From positions 930,001 to 994,000 of the forward strand of contig OZ037836.1 of the NCBI GenBank assembly GCA_964035575.1: a stretch of DNA of 64,000 nt. Reading direction: 5' to 3'. The notes under the pieces are model-generated. The model made no database searches. It was not told the origin of the DNA and worked only from the letters and a program-made list of their open reading frames with translations. Positions 19,721 to 30,800 of this stretch are shown here, in pieces. The position numbers and the translations under genes were made by a program. This DNA comes from Rhynchopus sp. YZ270_cl-10. Lineage: Eukaryota; Euglenozoa; Diplonemea; Diplonemida; Diplonemidae. Numbering within the stretch: the stretch's first letter is position 1; each line of letters opens with the position of its first letter.

Positions 19721-21547
19721 TTAACTATGAGCAGATTTCATGTGCGAGTCTCTTGCTCTAGCATTTGAGAAACGTGTTGCGCACAACGGGCAGGTTTTTT
19801 TATCCAAATTCTCAGCGTGCGCATGCAACAGGTGTTGGCTTAGCCCCGCAGTTTCCCTCAAACAAAACGGGCACTTCATGATAGGTGCACGATGTTTGCC
19901 ATCGTAATGGGCAAATAATCCAACTGAAGATTCGAATCCGGTGTTGCAGATAATGCAAGTATGGTCACCATTTTCATCATCTTTTTTTTTATCCTCGCAC
20001 ACATTTTCGACATTTTCGTCATCACTGTTGACTCCAGGCTCCTCATTGCACACACAAATGAGTAAAGTTTCCCCAGCTTTATCTTTTTTATCCCATACGT
20101 ATTTTTGCCCCTCCGCCCCTTTGTTGCAAGTATGCCGCTTCATACCCAGGTTTTTGACACGAGTTCTCAAACTAGTGAAGGCGTCTGTCCAGACAGCGTC
20201 TTTCTCGGTGATGCAGGTATGAAAATGAAAAGTGTTATAGTTATATAATACAGGCAATTTTTTTCTGTCGACTGGGCCAAGTTCAGGCAGGTCGCGTTTG
20301 CAATTTTGCTCAACCAAATGCTTCTTGCTCAGTTCAAATGCCAGCAAGTCACGTTCCATGGTCTGGACAGATGTACACACAGTCCATCTCTTGCGTTCCC
20401 CATTGCACTGTTCGAAAGCCTCATCTGAGAGACATATCCGATGTGCATCCTCCACGTCAAACCAGTGCTCAAGGCTATGAGCGTATGACGACCTGGTGAC
20501 GCCTGCTTTGAAAAATTCAAGCAAAAATATGAGGGTATGGTATGAGAGGAGGGCGTAAAGGAAGTCCTTCTCGTAGGGGTTATCTGTGCCTTCGTGGTAG
20601 TGATACCTGACAGGTATGTCTTGGTACCGGAAAAAAATGAGCACCTGCATACAGCTGCACATTATTTCCCGCATGCCAACCGTTTCACGTTCAAGCATGG
20701 TGAGGAGGGTACGTGATTGAGACCCCGTCATGTTCCCATCAGAAGAACCAGTGACTGTTTCTTGTGTGCTTCCTGCGTTGGGGATGGTCTTTATCATCAG
20801 GTTCACCATGCCTTTGCAATCGTGCAACGCAGGGGTTAAGGCATAGCACGGATGCTCAAATCGGTGCGAAATGTAACTGGTGAAGCCGAGCTCATCCATG
20901 CGCTGCAGGCTACACCTCTCACACCGATGAAGCTTCTTCAGTCTGTCATCGATATCAATGGGGCAGAAAGCAGTTCGATGTTTTCCTCCTAAACCCTTAC
21001 ACAGTCTCAGCAACTCTGCATGATCACCTCCAAACCTGAAATGAAGGATAGGGATGCGCAACTTCTTAACGTAGCACCCACGCGACTGTATGGACTTCAA
21101 AGCAACGAGGCCGCAGAACAACCACCACTCGTAAAAGTCGCTTTTGGTTTTGTCCGCGACAGTCAGGAATCTACTCGCCTGAAGCCCACTGGCTAATCCC
21201 ACGGCAGCACGTTGACGACCACTTGCACTTCTGAATGCACTTCGAGGCGTGTATGCGTCAGCAGATAATACGAGGATAGCTGGTGGGGAGTTCACGGTGA
21301 AGGGGAACTTTGCAGTCAGAAAGCACACAGCCTTCTCGATGTTACCAATTAAGCTCGTTGCCTTCTCCTTAAACGGCTCCTCGCGTATCCTCAGCGTCTC
21401 TCTGGATAGACCTACCCTCAAGGATGTGTGCTTGCGGATGAGTGAGCCAATTCGTGACACTGTGGTCATTGATAGGCCCAATTCGAAGCGATATCTGGCG
21501 ATGATATCCGCAATTTTCAGGGCTGTGCCAAGGTGAAGTTCACTCAT
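19721..21547 (-). CDS. Putative DDE transposase with C-terminal C2H2 zinc fingers (608 aa)
   Basis: Starts MSELHLGTALKIADII (21547). A helix-turn-helix-like N-terminal region is followed by ILVLSADAY (D97) and ILHFRFGGDHAELLRLCKG (D175), placed and flanked like the first two catalytic aspartates of CMC-type transposases, then a CxxC (RCERCSLQRM). A third acidic residue is likely in the SLEHWFDVEDAH region but cannot be fixed by eye. Residues 531-607 form three C2H2 fingers (CIICNTGFESSVGLFAHYDGKH, CPFCLRETAGLSQHLLHAH and CPLCATRF...SHMKSAH), fit for binding the ends. It is the larger gene in the transposon at 17773-26176. Family assignment is inference from element structure plus weak motifs. 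Confidence 0.65.
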   Translation of the reverse strand: MSELHLGTALKIADIIARYRFELGLSMTTVSRIGSLIRKHTSLRVGLSRETLRIREEPFKEKATSLIGNIEKAVCFLTAKFPFTVNSPPAILVLSADAYTPRSAFRSASGRQRAAVGLASGLQASRFLTVADKTKSDFYEWWLFCGLVALKSIQSRGCYVKKLRIPILHFRFGGDHAELLRLCKGLGGKHRTAFCPIDIDDRLKKLHRCERCSLQRMDELGFTSYISHRFEHPCYALTPALHDCKGMVNLMIKTIPNAGSTQETVTGSSDGNMTGSQSRTLLTMLERETVGMREIMCSCMQVLIFFRYQDIPVRYHYHEGTDNPYEKDFLYALLSYHTLIFLLEFFKAGVTRSSYAHSLEHWFDVEDAHRICLSDEAFEQCNGERKRWTVCTSVQTMERDLLAFELSKKHLVEQNCKRDLPELGPVDRKKLPVLYNYNTFHFHTCITEKDAVWTDAFTSLRTRVKNLGMKRHTCNKGAEGQKYVWDKKDKAGETLLICVCNEEPGVNSDDENVENVCEDKKKDDENGDHTCIICNTGFESSVGLFAHYDGKHRAPIMKCPFCLRETAGLSQHLLHAHAENLDKKTCPLCATRFSNARARDSHMKSAHS

Positions 21548-22205
21548 AGTGTGTTTGCAGTTGTGATGTTTCTCTGTGTGATGAATTTATGTCGAGGGAG
21601 GGGTGACCCACTAAACTTCATCACAGCTGCAATCACACTATGAGTGAACTTCATCACGGCACAGCCCATATCATCGCCAGATATCGCTTCGAATTGGCTC
21701 ACTCATCCGCAAGCACACATCCTTGAGGGTAGGTCTATCCAGAGAGACGCTGAGGATACGCGAGGAGCCGTTTAAGGAGAAGGCAACGAGCTTAATTGGT
21801 AACATCGAGAAGGCTGTGTGCTTTCTGACTGCAAAGTTCCCCTTCACCGTGAACTCCCCACCAGCTATCCTCGTATTATCTGCTGACGCATACACGCCTC
21901 GAAGTGCATTCAGAAGTGCAAGTGGTCGTCAACGTGCTGAGGGTTAGATTCCTGACTGTCGCGGACAAAACCAAAAGCGACTTTTACGAGTGGTGGTTGT
22001 TCTGCGGCCTCGTTGCTTTGAAGTCCATACAGTCGCGTGGGTGCTACGTTAAGAAGTTGCGCATCCCTATCCTTCATTTCAGGTTTGGAGGTGATCATGC
22101 AGAGTTGCTGAGACTGTGTAAGGGTTTAGGAGGAAAACATCGAACTGCTTTCTGCCCCATTGATATCGATGACAGACTTAACTTCATGATAAAGACCATT
22201 CCCAA
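21548..22205 (+). pseudogene. Inverted partial copy of the transposase gene
   Basis: From about 21605 the sequence runs back as the mirror image of the gene start. ATGAGTGAACTTCA at 21641 matches the ATG region of 21547, and the copy follows the gene to about its codon 260 with near-identity, broken by several internal deletions, one of them between two GAATTGG copies. Arms of 0.6-0.8 kb flank a spacer of roughly 30 bp. The copy ends at GGAAATTTTCGCGCGGAGCGC. Confidence 0.9.
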
Positions 22206-23034
22206 CGTAGGAAATTTTCGCGCGGAGCGCAAAAAAAAAAAAATTTTCTTTGGAGAAGGCTCGGTTTTCCATTATTGTTACAAAGTGTAGTGATTTAGGA
22301 TCTTTTTTTTCAGGAAAATTCAAAGGATAAACCACTTTTCCGGTGACCCCCCTCCCCCTCCTATACCAAAAAAAGTTTTCCTCCCCGGATTTCGATCGGA
22401 CCCCCCTCCCCCCCTTTTATTGTTATTTTGTAACAATAAATGGAAAAACGAGCCTTCCCTTGCCCTCGGTAACCCCGTAAGCCAAAACCCCGAAACCTGG
22501 AAAAAGGCCTGGAACGGATAAAAAGATTCAAAAATGACGAAGCAATACAATGAAGAGCCTAGAGTCAACAGTGATGACGACGAAAGTATGCGACGCTGAG
22601 AGCAAGAATAATAAAAAGAAGAGACTCTCGCATGAAATCTGACAAGTTTAATACAAACAGCGTGTAAAAAAAAAGAGGGGTGGGACTCTATTTTTTTTCT
22701 TGGGTGAACAATTGGAGGAAGAATTGCGAGGCAATAATATGCAACTTTTATAAAGTAACGCTACAAGTATGTCTGGTTTTTGTGCGCACCCCAATAATGA
22801 AGTGTAACAAAATAAATTTTTTTTTTGTAGTTTCGACAATCACCTGTCCGAGAACGGGTTCTGTACACAATGTTTTATATATATATTTTTTTTGTAGCTA
22901 CCTGCAAAAAAAAAAAAGAAGATGAACCTGAGCCTCTCGGGCTTAACCACCTCGAAATAAAGTGTAAAATGGTGTAAAAAAAAAAAAAAAAGAAAAAAAA
23001 AAAGTTAAAAAGATGACCCTAAGCCCGTACTTAT
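22206..23034. other. AT-rich spacer between the two transposon genes
   Basis: Contains homopolymer runs and, at 22919-22945, a variant of the CTAAGCC...GCTTAG stem-loop followed by AATAAAG. No gene is seen. Confidence 0.4.
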
Positions 23035-24048
23035 TTAAGTACTTACTTCTGAGAAAGTTCCCGACTTGTCGTCACTCTCCTCGTCATCGTCATCGTCATG
23101 GTCAATGGTATGGTTACTAACCGCTTGAGAAACCATGACATCCTCACTGACTTCTCCAACTTCGCTGCCTTCATCTGCAGAGTCATGGCGGAGGTCATCT
23201 GGAACCTCAGACTCCCATGAGCCACCTCCAACATTTACCTTGGCGGTGGCCACTGCACTGGCGAGAGGAATGTAGACCATGGTATTTCCACCCTTCTCTA
23301 TTACGACTTCTTTACTGAAGTCAATCACGTACGTGTCGGGAACACGATACTTGAAATCGTAAACACCAGGTGTGAAGTTGGTGCTGGGCAATGTTCTTTT
23401 GAACGACATGGTGAAGTCGCTGCCCGAGAGTTTTGCAGAGTCAGGGACGAGCTTCGTGCACCCGCTCTCCACCATGAGCCAGAGACACTTCACTCCATTG
23501 TGCGTAACCCCGCCTTTGTTTGTGCATTCTGGCCAGCTTCTCGTAATCTTTTTAGCTGGTGTCACTGAGGAGGTCTGTAGTTTGGCCTGGTACAACGTGA
23601 GAACTTTCGCCTCATCGAGGTTGCATTTCTGTGCCAAGTTCTTCAGGCTCTTGTACTCCGCCGAATTGCTCTGTCCATTGGTGGGCGTTTGGCGCAGGGT
23701 GAAGCCGCAGAATTCGAGGTCGCTGTTCCCACTCGCTCGGCGGGAATAGTACGTCATGCTGCCGGCGTCTACTGCATTTTTGGCAGTCTTAATTTTGTGA
23801 AGTAAGTTCATCTCAATGCTAATTAAGCCGCTCTCTGATTTCAGATTTATCCCGAAAAGATTGTTCAACATCGCCTTCAACGGCGCATGAAGGAATGATT
23901 TGCCCTCTTTTTTCATCACATATATCTTGAGGAAGTTCTGCACCACATCCCTCACCTTAGATTCCACAGCCGGTTTGGGTTTGGGTTTGTCATCTACGAC
24001 CTTCGATCTTTTGGTAGGCAGGGGCTGTGTCGCTGAGCGTTTTCCCAT
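23035..24048 (-). CDS. Second transposon protein, unrecognised (337 aa)
   Basis: Starts MGKRSATQPLPTKRSKVVDD with a basic, nuclear-signal-like N-terminus. The middle is a mixed alpha/beta region (FLHAPLKAMLNNLFGINLKS, STNFTPGVYDFKYRVPDTYV, VIEKGGNTMVYIPLASAVAT) and the C-terminus is strongly acidic (DHDDDDDEESDDKSG). I recognise no family. It lies in the same transposon and on the same strand as the zinc-finger transposase. By analogy with the two-gene En/Spm system it could bind the subterminal TGACAGGT arrays, but nothing in the sequence proves this. Confidence 0.75.
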   Translation of the reverse strand: MGKRSATQPLPTKRSKVVDDKPKPKPAVESKVRDVVQNFLKIYVMKKEGKSFLHAPLKAMLNNLFGINLKSESGLISIEMNLLHKIKTAKNAVDAGSMTYYSRRASGNSDLEFCGFTLRQTPTNGQSNSAEYKSLKNLAQKCNLDEAKVLTLYQAKLQTSSVTPAKKITRSWPECTNKGGVTHNGVKCLWLMVESGCTKLVPDSAKLSGSDFTMSFKRTLPSTNFTPGVYDFKYRVPDTYVIDFSKEVVIEKGGNTMVYIPLASAVATAKVNVGGGSWESEVPDDLRHDSADEGSEVGEVSEDVMVSQAVSNHTIDHDDDDDEESDDKSGTFSEVST

Positions 24049-24138
24049 TTTTTATATTGTTTTTGTTGGTTAATTCCTGAATTGAGTGTCAGGGGGCGGG
24101 AGGGTAGCTTGAACCATGCACATTAATTAATAATTATA

Positions 24139-25130
24139 ATGCAACCTCGTTCAACCACCCCCCTGACACCCAATTCAGGAACCAACAAAAGCAATATAAA
24201 CTGCCTACCAAAAAAGCGAAGCCCGATGATGCCACAAACCAGCTACTGTGGAATCTAAGGTGACGGATGTGGTGCAGAACTTCCTCAAGATATATGTGGT
24301 GAAAAAAGAGGGTAAAGCATTCCTTCATGCGCCGTTGAAGGCGATGTTGAACAATCTTTTCGGGATAAAGAGAGCGGCTTAATTAACGTTGAGATGAACG
24401 CACAAAATTCACAAAATTAAGACTGCCAAAAATGCAGTAGACGCCGGCAGCATGACGTACTATTCCCGCCGAGCGAGTGGGAACAGCGACCTCGAATTCT
24501 GCGGCTTCACCCGCCCACCAATGGACAGAGCAATTCGGCGGAGTACAAGAGCCTGAAGAACTTGGCAGCAGAGAAATGCAACCTCGATGAGGCGAAAGTT
24601 CTCACGTTGTACCAGGCCAAACTACAGACCTCCTCAGTGACACCAGCTAAAAAGATTACGAGAAGCTGGCCAGAATGCACAAACAAAGGCGAGGTTACGC
24701 ACAATGGAGTGAATCCTGACTCTGCAAAACTCTCGGGCAGCGACTTCACCATGTCGTTCAAAAGAACATTGCCCAGCACCAACTTCACACCTGGTGTTTA
24801 CGATTTCAAGTATCGTGTTCCCGACACGTACGTGATTGACTTCAGTAAAGAAGTCGTAATAGAGAAGGGTGGAAATACCATGGTCTACATTCCTCTCGCC
24901 AGTGCAGTGGCCACCGCCAAGGTAAATGTTGGAGGTGGCTCATGGGAGTCTGAGGTTCCAGATGACCTCCGCCATGACTCTGCAGATGAAGGCAGCGAAG
25001 TTGGAGAAGTCAGTGAGGATGTCATGGTTTCTCAAGCGGTTAGTAACCATACCATTGACCATGACGATGACGATGACGAGGAGAGTGACGACAAGTCGGG
25101 AACTTTATCAGAACCAGAGGCCATGACTTT
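24139..25130 (+). pseudogene. Inverted partial copy of the 337-aa gene
   Basis: Mirror image of 23045-24110, separated by about 30-40 bp of AT-rich spacer (ATTAATTAATAATTATAATG). The 5' part is diverged and deleted and lacks the start codon. The 3' part, from about 24480 to 25112, is nearly identical, including the GATGACGATGACGA acidic tract. Together the two form a palindrome with arms of about 1 kb. Confidence 0.9.
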
Positions 25131-25860
25131 GGTATTTTTACCCCTTTCTCTCCCCCCCCCCCCCCCCCCCCTCCCAGTACCTGTTAGACACACTTGTAGT
25201 GTTATTTTGTAAAAGTTGTTGTGGTTGCATATAATTATTAATTAATGCCAAAAGATCGGGTGGAGGGGTGGGGGTGAGATGACAGCTAAAAGATCGGGTG
25301 GGGGTCGGTGAGGTCGTTCATTTTTGTTACACACACACACACACACACAGCATTTTATGTGACATGACAGGTGCCACCTTCACGGTGACTACCTCGACGA
25401 CGCACACGCTCCACAACGAGGTCAAACCCGAAAAAGAGAACCTTAGGGCACAGCCAGTACACCTTTCCCTAAGTGTGTAGCATGCAGAACATACATGGGC
25501 TGACATCAAAACCAAAAAAAGAAGCAAATAAAAAACAACATTTTTTGTTTATCTCTCTGCAAGAATTTTTCCCACGGCTATTTGTGTGTACCATCAAAAG
25601 TGCTCGTAAGTGCCTTCATTTCCATTTTTCCCCCAGGATTGAGGACATGTGGGCAATTTGTGATGTCGAAAAAAAAAGTTTTGGTCAAAAAATGGACTTG
25701 TCTTTCGGAAAAAATCGGCTGCGCAAAACCGTGTTTTAGACCCCCACAGATGCTCAAAACTGCCAAATTTTGCTTTTAATGGCCTCAAATCGTCGAAATT
25801 CGCCCTAAAAGGGGGCAAAAAAAAAAATTCGAGAGTCCCTTTCCCTGGGAGGCAATAGCC
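25131..25860. other. Right internal spacer of the transposon
   Basis: Poly-C near 25156, the inverted partner of the 19.2-kb block ((CA)n and GGGTCGGTGAGGTCGTT, about 25300-25370), and at 25690-25835 a copy of the AT-rich repeat also found at 30650-30790 (CCAAATTTTGCTTTTAATGG, CCTCAAATCGTCGAAATT). No gene is seen. Confidence 0.6.
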
Positions 25861-25864
25861 ACCG

Positions 25865-26165
25865 GCAAAAACACCTGTCATATGACAGGTGGTACCTGTC
25901 AAAATGACAGGTACCACCTGTCAAAATGACAGGTACCACCTGTCATATGACAGGTACCACCTGTCAAAATGACAGGTGGTACCTGTCATCTTACAGGTAC
26001 CACCTGTCATATGACAGGTGGTACTTGTCACCACCTGTCATTTTACAGGTGGTACCTGTCATTTTACAGGTACCACCTGTCATATTACTAGTAATATTCA
26101 ATTATCACCTGTCATATTTATAACTAGTTACACCACCTGTCATATCACCTGTCATGGCCATAACT
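25865..26165. promoter_or_regulatory. Right subterminal TGACAGGT palindrome array of the transposon
   Basis: About 19 good copies of TGACAGGT/ACCTGTCA in both orientations, often as TGACAGGTACCACCTGTCA or TGACAGGTGGTACCTGTCA, spaced by 3-5 bases. It mirrors the shorter left array and lies directly inside the right terminal inverted repeat. Confidence 0.8.
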
Positions 26166-26176
26166 AGTCCGTCGTG

Positions 26177-28260
26177 GACCCCTTACCCCCCCCCAGAATC
26201 ATTTCAATACACTACCTGTATTGGTTGCTGACGCGTGTATACAGGAAGGTTGGGAAAAAAGTGGCTTATTTGCATTTTTGGGCTCCGCCCGTGCAGCGGT
26301 GGGGTCATTTCGGAAAATTGGACAATTTTTTGACCACTTAAATTTTGAGAAATATGAGCCCGGTTCCTTATACGTGGGGCCCATTTTTGGCCAAAATTTT
26401 TCTCAAAATCGACGAAATTAAAATTAGACCCCTTACCCCCCCCCCAGAATCATTTCAATACACTACCTGTATTGGTTGCTGACGCGTGTATACAGGAAGG
26501 TTGGGAAAAAAGTGGCTTATTTGCATTTTTGGGCTCCGCCCGTGCAGCGGTGGGGTCATTTCGGAAAATTGGACAATTTTTTGACCACTTAAATTTTGAG
26601 AAATATGAGCCCGGTTCCTTATACGTGGGGCCCATTTTTGGCCAAAATTTTTCTCAAAATCGACGAAATTAAAATTAGACCCCTTACCCCCCCCCAGAAT
26701 CATTTCAATACACTACCTGTATTGGTTGCTGACGCGTGTATACAGGAAGGTTGGGAAAAAAGTGGCTTATTTGCATTTTTGGGCTCCGCCCGTGCAGCGG
26801 TGGGGTCATTTCGGAAAATTGGACAATTTTTTGACCACTTAAATTTTGAGAAATATGAGCCCGGTTCCTTATACGTGGGGCCCATTTTTGGCCAAAATTT
26901 TTCTCAAAATCGACGAAATTAAAATTAGACCCCTTACCCCCCCCCCAGAATCATTTCAATACACTACCTGTATTGGTTGCTGACGCGTGTATACAGGAAG
27001 GTTGGGAAAAAAGTGGCTTATTTGCATTTTTGGGCTCCGCCCGTGCAGCGGTGGGGTCATTTCGGAAAATTGGACAATTTTTTGACCACTTAAATTTTGA
27101 GAAATATGAGCCCGGTTCCTTATACGTGGGGCCCATTTTTGGCCAAAATTTTTCTCAAAATCGACGAAATTAAAATTAGACCCCTTACCCCCCCCCAGAA
27201 TCATTTCAATACACTACCTGTATTGGTTGCTGACGCGTGTATACAGGAAGGTTGGGAAAAAAGTGGCTTATTTGCATTTTTGGGCTCCGCCCGTGCAGCG
27301 GTGGGGTCATTTCGGAAAATTGGACAATTTTTTGACCACTTAAATTTTGAGAAATATGAGCCCGGTTCCTTATACGTGGGGCCCATTTTTGGCCAAAATT
27401 TTTCTCAAAATCGACGAAATTAAAATTAGACCCCTTACCCCCCCCCCAGAATCATTTCAATACACTACCTGTATTGGTTGCTGACGCGTGTATACAGGAA
27501 GGTTGGGAAAAAAGTGGCTTATTTGCATTTTTGGGCTCCGCCCGTGCAGCGGTGGGGTCATTTCGGAAAATTGGACAATTTTTTGACCACTTAAATTTTG
27601 AGAAATATGAGCCCGGTTCCTTATACGTGGGGCCCATTTTTGGCCAAAATTTTTCTCAAAATCGACGAAATTAAAATTAGACCCCTTACCCCCCCCCAGA
27701 ATCATTTCAATACACTACCTGTATTGGTTGCTGACGCGTGTATACAGGAAGGTTGGGAAAAAAGTGGCTTATTTGCATTTTTGGGCTCCGCCCGTGCAGC
27801 GGTGGGGTCATTTCGGAAAATTGGACAATTTTTTGACCACTTAAATTTTGAGAAATATGAGCCCGGTTCCTTATACGTGGGGCCCATTTTTGGCCAAAAT
27901 TTTTCTCAAAATCGACGAAATTAAAATTAGACCCCTTACCCCCCCCCAGAATCATTTCAATACACTACCTGTATTGGTTGCTGACGCGTGTATACAGGAA
28001 GGTTGGGAAAAAGTGGCTTATTTGCATTTTTGGGCTCCGCCCGTGCAGCGGTGGGGTCATTTCGGAAAATTGGACAATTTTTTGACCACTTAAATTTTGA
28101 GAAATATGAGCCCGGTTCCTTATACGTGGGGCCCATTTTTGGCCAAAATTTTTCTCAAAATCGACGAAATTAAAATTAGACCCCTTACCCCCCCCCAGAA
28201 TCATTTCAATACACTACCTGTATTGGTTGCTGACGCGTGTATACAGGAAGGTTGGGAAAA
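26177..28260. repeat. 250-bp satellite, right part of the array (eight units)
   Basis: GTGGCTTATTTGCATT occurs at 26261, 26512, 26762, 27013, 27263, 27514, 27764 and 28013, a period of 249-251 bp that varies mainly in the length of one C run. Units are almost identical. Each holds a core related to the dispersed GACCCCACC...ATGCAAAT repeat. Confidence 0.97.
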
Positions 28261-29384
28261 CCGGTCCCCAGCCGAAAAAACCCCGGAAAATAGGCCCGTC
28301 ACGGTTCAGGCCTGCCGGGAAGGGGTCCAGGGTTTTCGCTTATTTTCATGAAAATTTTTTTTCTCCCCAAAACCGTGAAGATATTTCCAAAAAGGGTTCA
28401 AAAAAAAAATTTGCGCTCCGCGCGAAAAGGTCCGTTCATTTCGCGTAAATACGTGATGACGTGGGATGGTAACGTGCATCAAGAACCAAACCAGCCCTTT
28501 TCTCACGTTTTTCCACGTCAAGCCGTCGCACTAGGTTCTCTCTTGTGAACGCAACCTTCCCTCAGTACAAGAAGAAACGGCGGATGACATCAAAACTTTC
28601 TGGCGAAGCCACGGTACGCACAACATTTCAAAAATTGTGACCTAAAACCGAACATTTTTACAGCCAAACTATGGTAGAGGTCTGTGGGCTGCCAGTTTTT
28701 GAGCTGCGCCGCAGGCGCACGGTACGCTACTTTTTTAATTTTTGCCGGCAAGGGGGGTGCATCATTGAGTCCCTGAAACAGGTCTCCATCGTCACCTCCT
28801 GAAGATGCGGGCGCAGGCGCCCACATCTCCAGGACCAAGGTACCCACGGCATACCACAGGCAGAGAACCCCCCGTCCCAAAAAACCCCCATTTTTAAGGG
28901 TGAACCAGCGGATAAAAATAAAAAATAATAAATAAAAGTGAACCAGCGAACCAGCGGATAGCATTAGGCCTGTGCAAAAGCCCGGAAAAAGGCAAAAAAA
29001 AATAAAAATCCCCACCCAAAAAAGAAAGAAAAAAACGAAAACATAAATCATCCAAAATCTGCCCAGCCGTATAGAAAAGCCCGATTTTGGTCTGGTTTTT
29101 AGGTTATCCATTTTTCGCTAAAAAAATTGTCCGACCCCGGAATTTTTTCAGATCGCTCCGGAAATTCATACAAGCGCATTTTCGGGGGAAAAAATTACAC
29201 CCTCGGTGTCGCAAACGCTTGCGGGCGTGCCCGCAAACATCCTGGAAATGATTAGCCCAATTTTTTTTTTTCGATTTTTATTTATTTTGAAAGATCGGGT
29301 GTAAAAGCGTTCAATTCCGGGGGGGGGGTCCGTAAGTTTGTGTATTAGTGTGTAAAATTTCCGGCCCTTTTGGGTGAAAAAAAA
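28261..29384. repeat. Dispersed repeat block, duplicated at 37582-38100
   Basis: 28386-28912 matches 37582-38100 almost base for base. It holds GCGCTCCGCGCG, the paired-hairpin element (28602-28619 and 28706-28727, each ending ACGGTACGC) and a 3' part with TAAAAATAAA. The TCCAAAAAG at 28386 is the unoccupied counterpart of the hAT-like insertion at 35902. No gene is supported, although long frames exist on the minus strand. Confidence 0.8.
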
Positions 29385-29745
29385 AAGGGGTGAGGGGAGT
29401 TGGGTCCAGTCATAGGGGGTATAGCATATTTTTTGGAAAATTCTTCAAAAAAGCAAGGATTTTTGCTGAGCACAATGAAATTTTCAGAAAAATCCCAATT
29501 TTCGGCCAAATTTGGAGCAAATTAGGGCCCACACACCCCGATTTTGGGTCAAAAACCGACTTCATTGCTCAGGAGTGCCTACGATTACGTAAACCAAAGG
29601 TCCTCTGGATGCATGCATTGATAAACACAACACTGGAAATTGCAAGGAACAGGTCTGCATGCGTGTTCTCTAGCCACTACAGTCACAGGGTATGCACAAA
29701 ATGACCGTATTGTGGTTGAATTTTGACTTGCAAATGTTTTTCACG
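29385..29745. repeat. Repeat copy matching 60868-61246
   Basis: Both copies start GGGGTGAGGGGAGTTGGGTC and include GGTCCTCTGGATGCATGCAT and CACAGGGTATGCACAAAATG, with small indels. Non-coding; function unknown. Confidence 0.85.
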
Positions 29746-30800
29746 AACATGTATTTCTGAGGTTTTTTGGATTCTTTGGGCCATTTTATGGCTTCGGGTG
29801 CCTACCACGCCCGTTTTTGAGCAATAAAAATTTTTTTGTCTGGTCAAAAATCGCCTTGTACTTGTGAAAGGAATTGCTAAGGAAATGTGAAATATGTGTG
29901 TTTTTGTACACAAAAGTGCGTTTTGGGTGCTTCTGAAGGGTCAAAACACCAAAATTTTGCGTTTTTTTGCGTTTTTGATCTCCCAAGGACACACTATTTT
30001 CGGTGAATTTTTTTGTGAAAAAAAACTGAAAAATCACGGCTATAAGAACGCTAAGGAAAAATCAATATTCATTTTTTTTGGGCAGAAAAGTGCGTTTTAG
30101 GTGCCCACCGATGGTCAAAACATCATTTTTTTTGTGTTTTTGGCATCTTTGGACACCCAAGGACCCACTATCGGGGTGATTTTTTTTTTCCTGAGATTTG
30201 CCTTTGCCAAAATCGAAAAAAAAAAAATTGTGACGGAATTTGCTAAGGAAAAGTCGAAATTGTGGGCCCCTGTAGTAATGCATAAGGTGCATAATGCATA
30301 TGTTTACCCCCAGATCGTCAAAACACCCGATTTTTGCGTTTTTTTGCACTTTTTGGTGCCCAAAAACCCAACTCAGGGGTCGAAATTTTCCCGAAAAAAA
30401 AATTTTTTTTTTTTTGAGATTTTTTGATTTTTTGACAAGGCGCTGTCCCATACAAAATGCACTGGTGGTACAGAAAATGACTGGGGAACTAACTCTAGAT
30501 GCTCAAAACAGCCCAATTCTTGCTTTTTTTGACTTTTTGGTCCCAGAAGGGAGCCTAGGGTGTAGTGAGCAGGCCTCAAAAACACTTCTGAAAAAAAAAA
30601 TTGGGATTTTTTTTTTTGAGATTTTTTCAAAAATCGACTTGTTTTTGGTAAAAATCACGAAATTTTGGGTTCGCGGAACCGCGTTTTAGACCCCCCTAGA
30701 TGCTCAAAAGTGCCAAATTTTGCTTTTAATGGCCTCAAATCGTCGAAATTAGCCCAATACAGGGGCAAAAAAAAAAAAATTCGAGGGTCTAGGTATGGAG
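29746..30800. repeat. Degenerate tandem repeats, AT-rich
   Basis: Four or five diverged units of roughly 170-220 bp, each with CTAAGGAAAA, an AAAAGTGCGTTTT-like segment, GGTCAAAACA and TTTTTTGCGTTTTTG. The last unit (30650-30790) recurs inside the DNA transposon at 25690-25835. No open frame of interest. Confidence 0.6.

Larger units (their letters stand above)
17773..26176. mobile_element. 8.4-kb CACTA/Mirage/Chapaev-like DNA transposon inserted in the satellite
   Basis: The ends form a 32-bp terminal inverted repeat with one mismatch: CACGACGGACTAGTTATG at the left, its reverse complement at the right. The satellite sequence AATTAGA/CCCCTTACC is interrupted with duplication of GA, a 2-bp target duplication. 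CAC...GTG ends, a 2-bp duplication and dense subterminal motifs in both orientations are the signature of the CMC group (En/Spm-like). Cargo: a putative transposase with C2H2 fingers (19721-21547), a second protein (23035-24048), a partial inverted copy of each, and a solo VIPER-like repeat. Neighbouring satellite units are nearly identical, so the insertion can be read at base level. Confidence 0.85.

Noticed and set aside
19900-19945. tRNA-like B box (GATTCGAATCC)
   Set aside because: Lies inside the zinc-finger coding sequence, with no matching A box or cloverleaf.
26177-28260. Repeated frames of 61-108 codons on both strands of the satellite
   Set aside because: They follow the 250-bp period, occur on both strands at once, shift frame with C-run length and show no protein-like features; they are by-products of the satellite.
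28590-29111. 173-codon minus-strand frame, partly repeated at 37786-38076
   Set aside because: Lies within a dispersed repeat with the paired hairpins; identity is explained by the duplication, and no domain is present.
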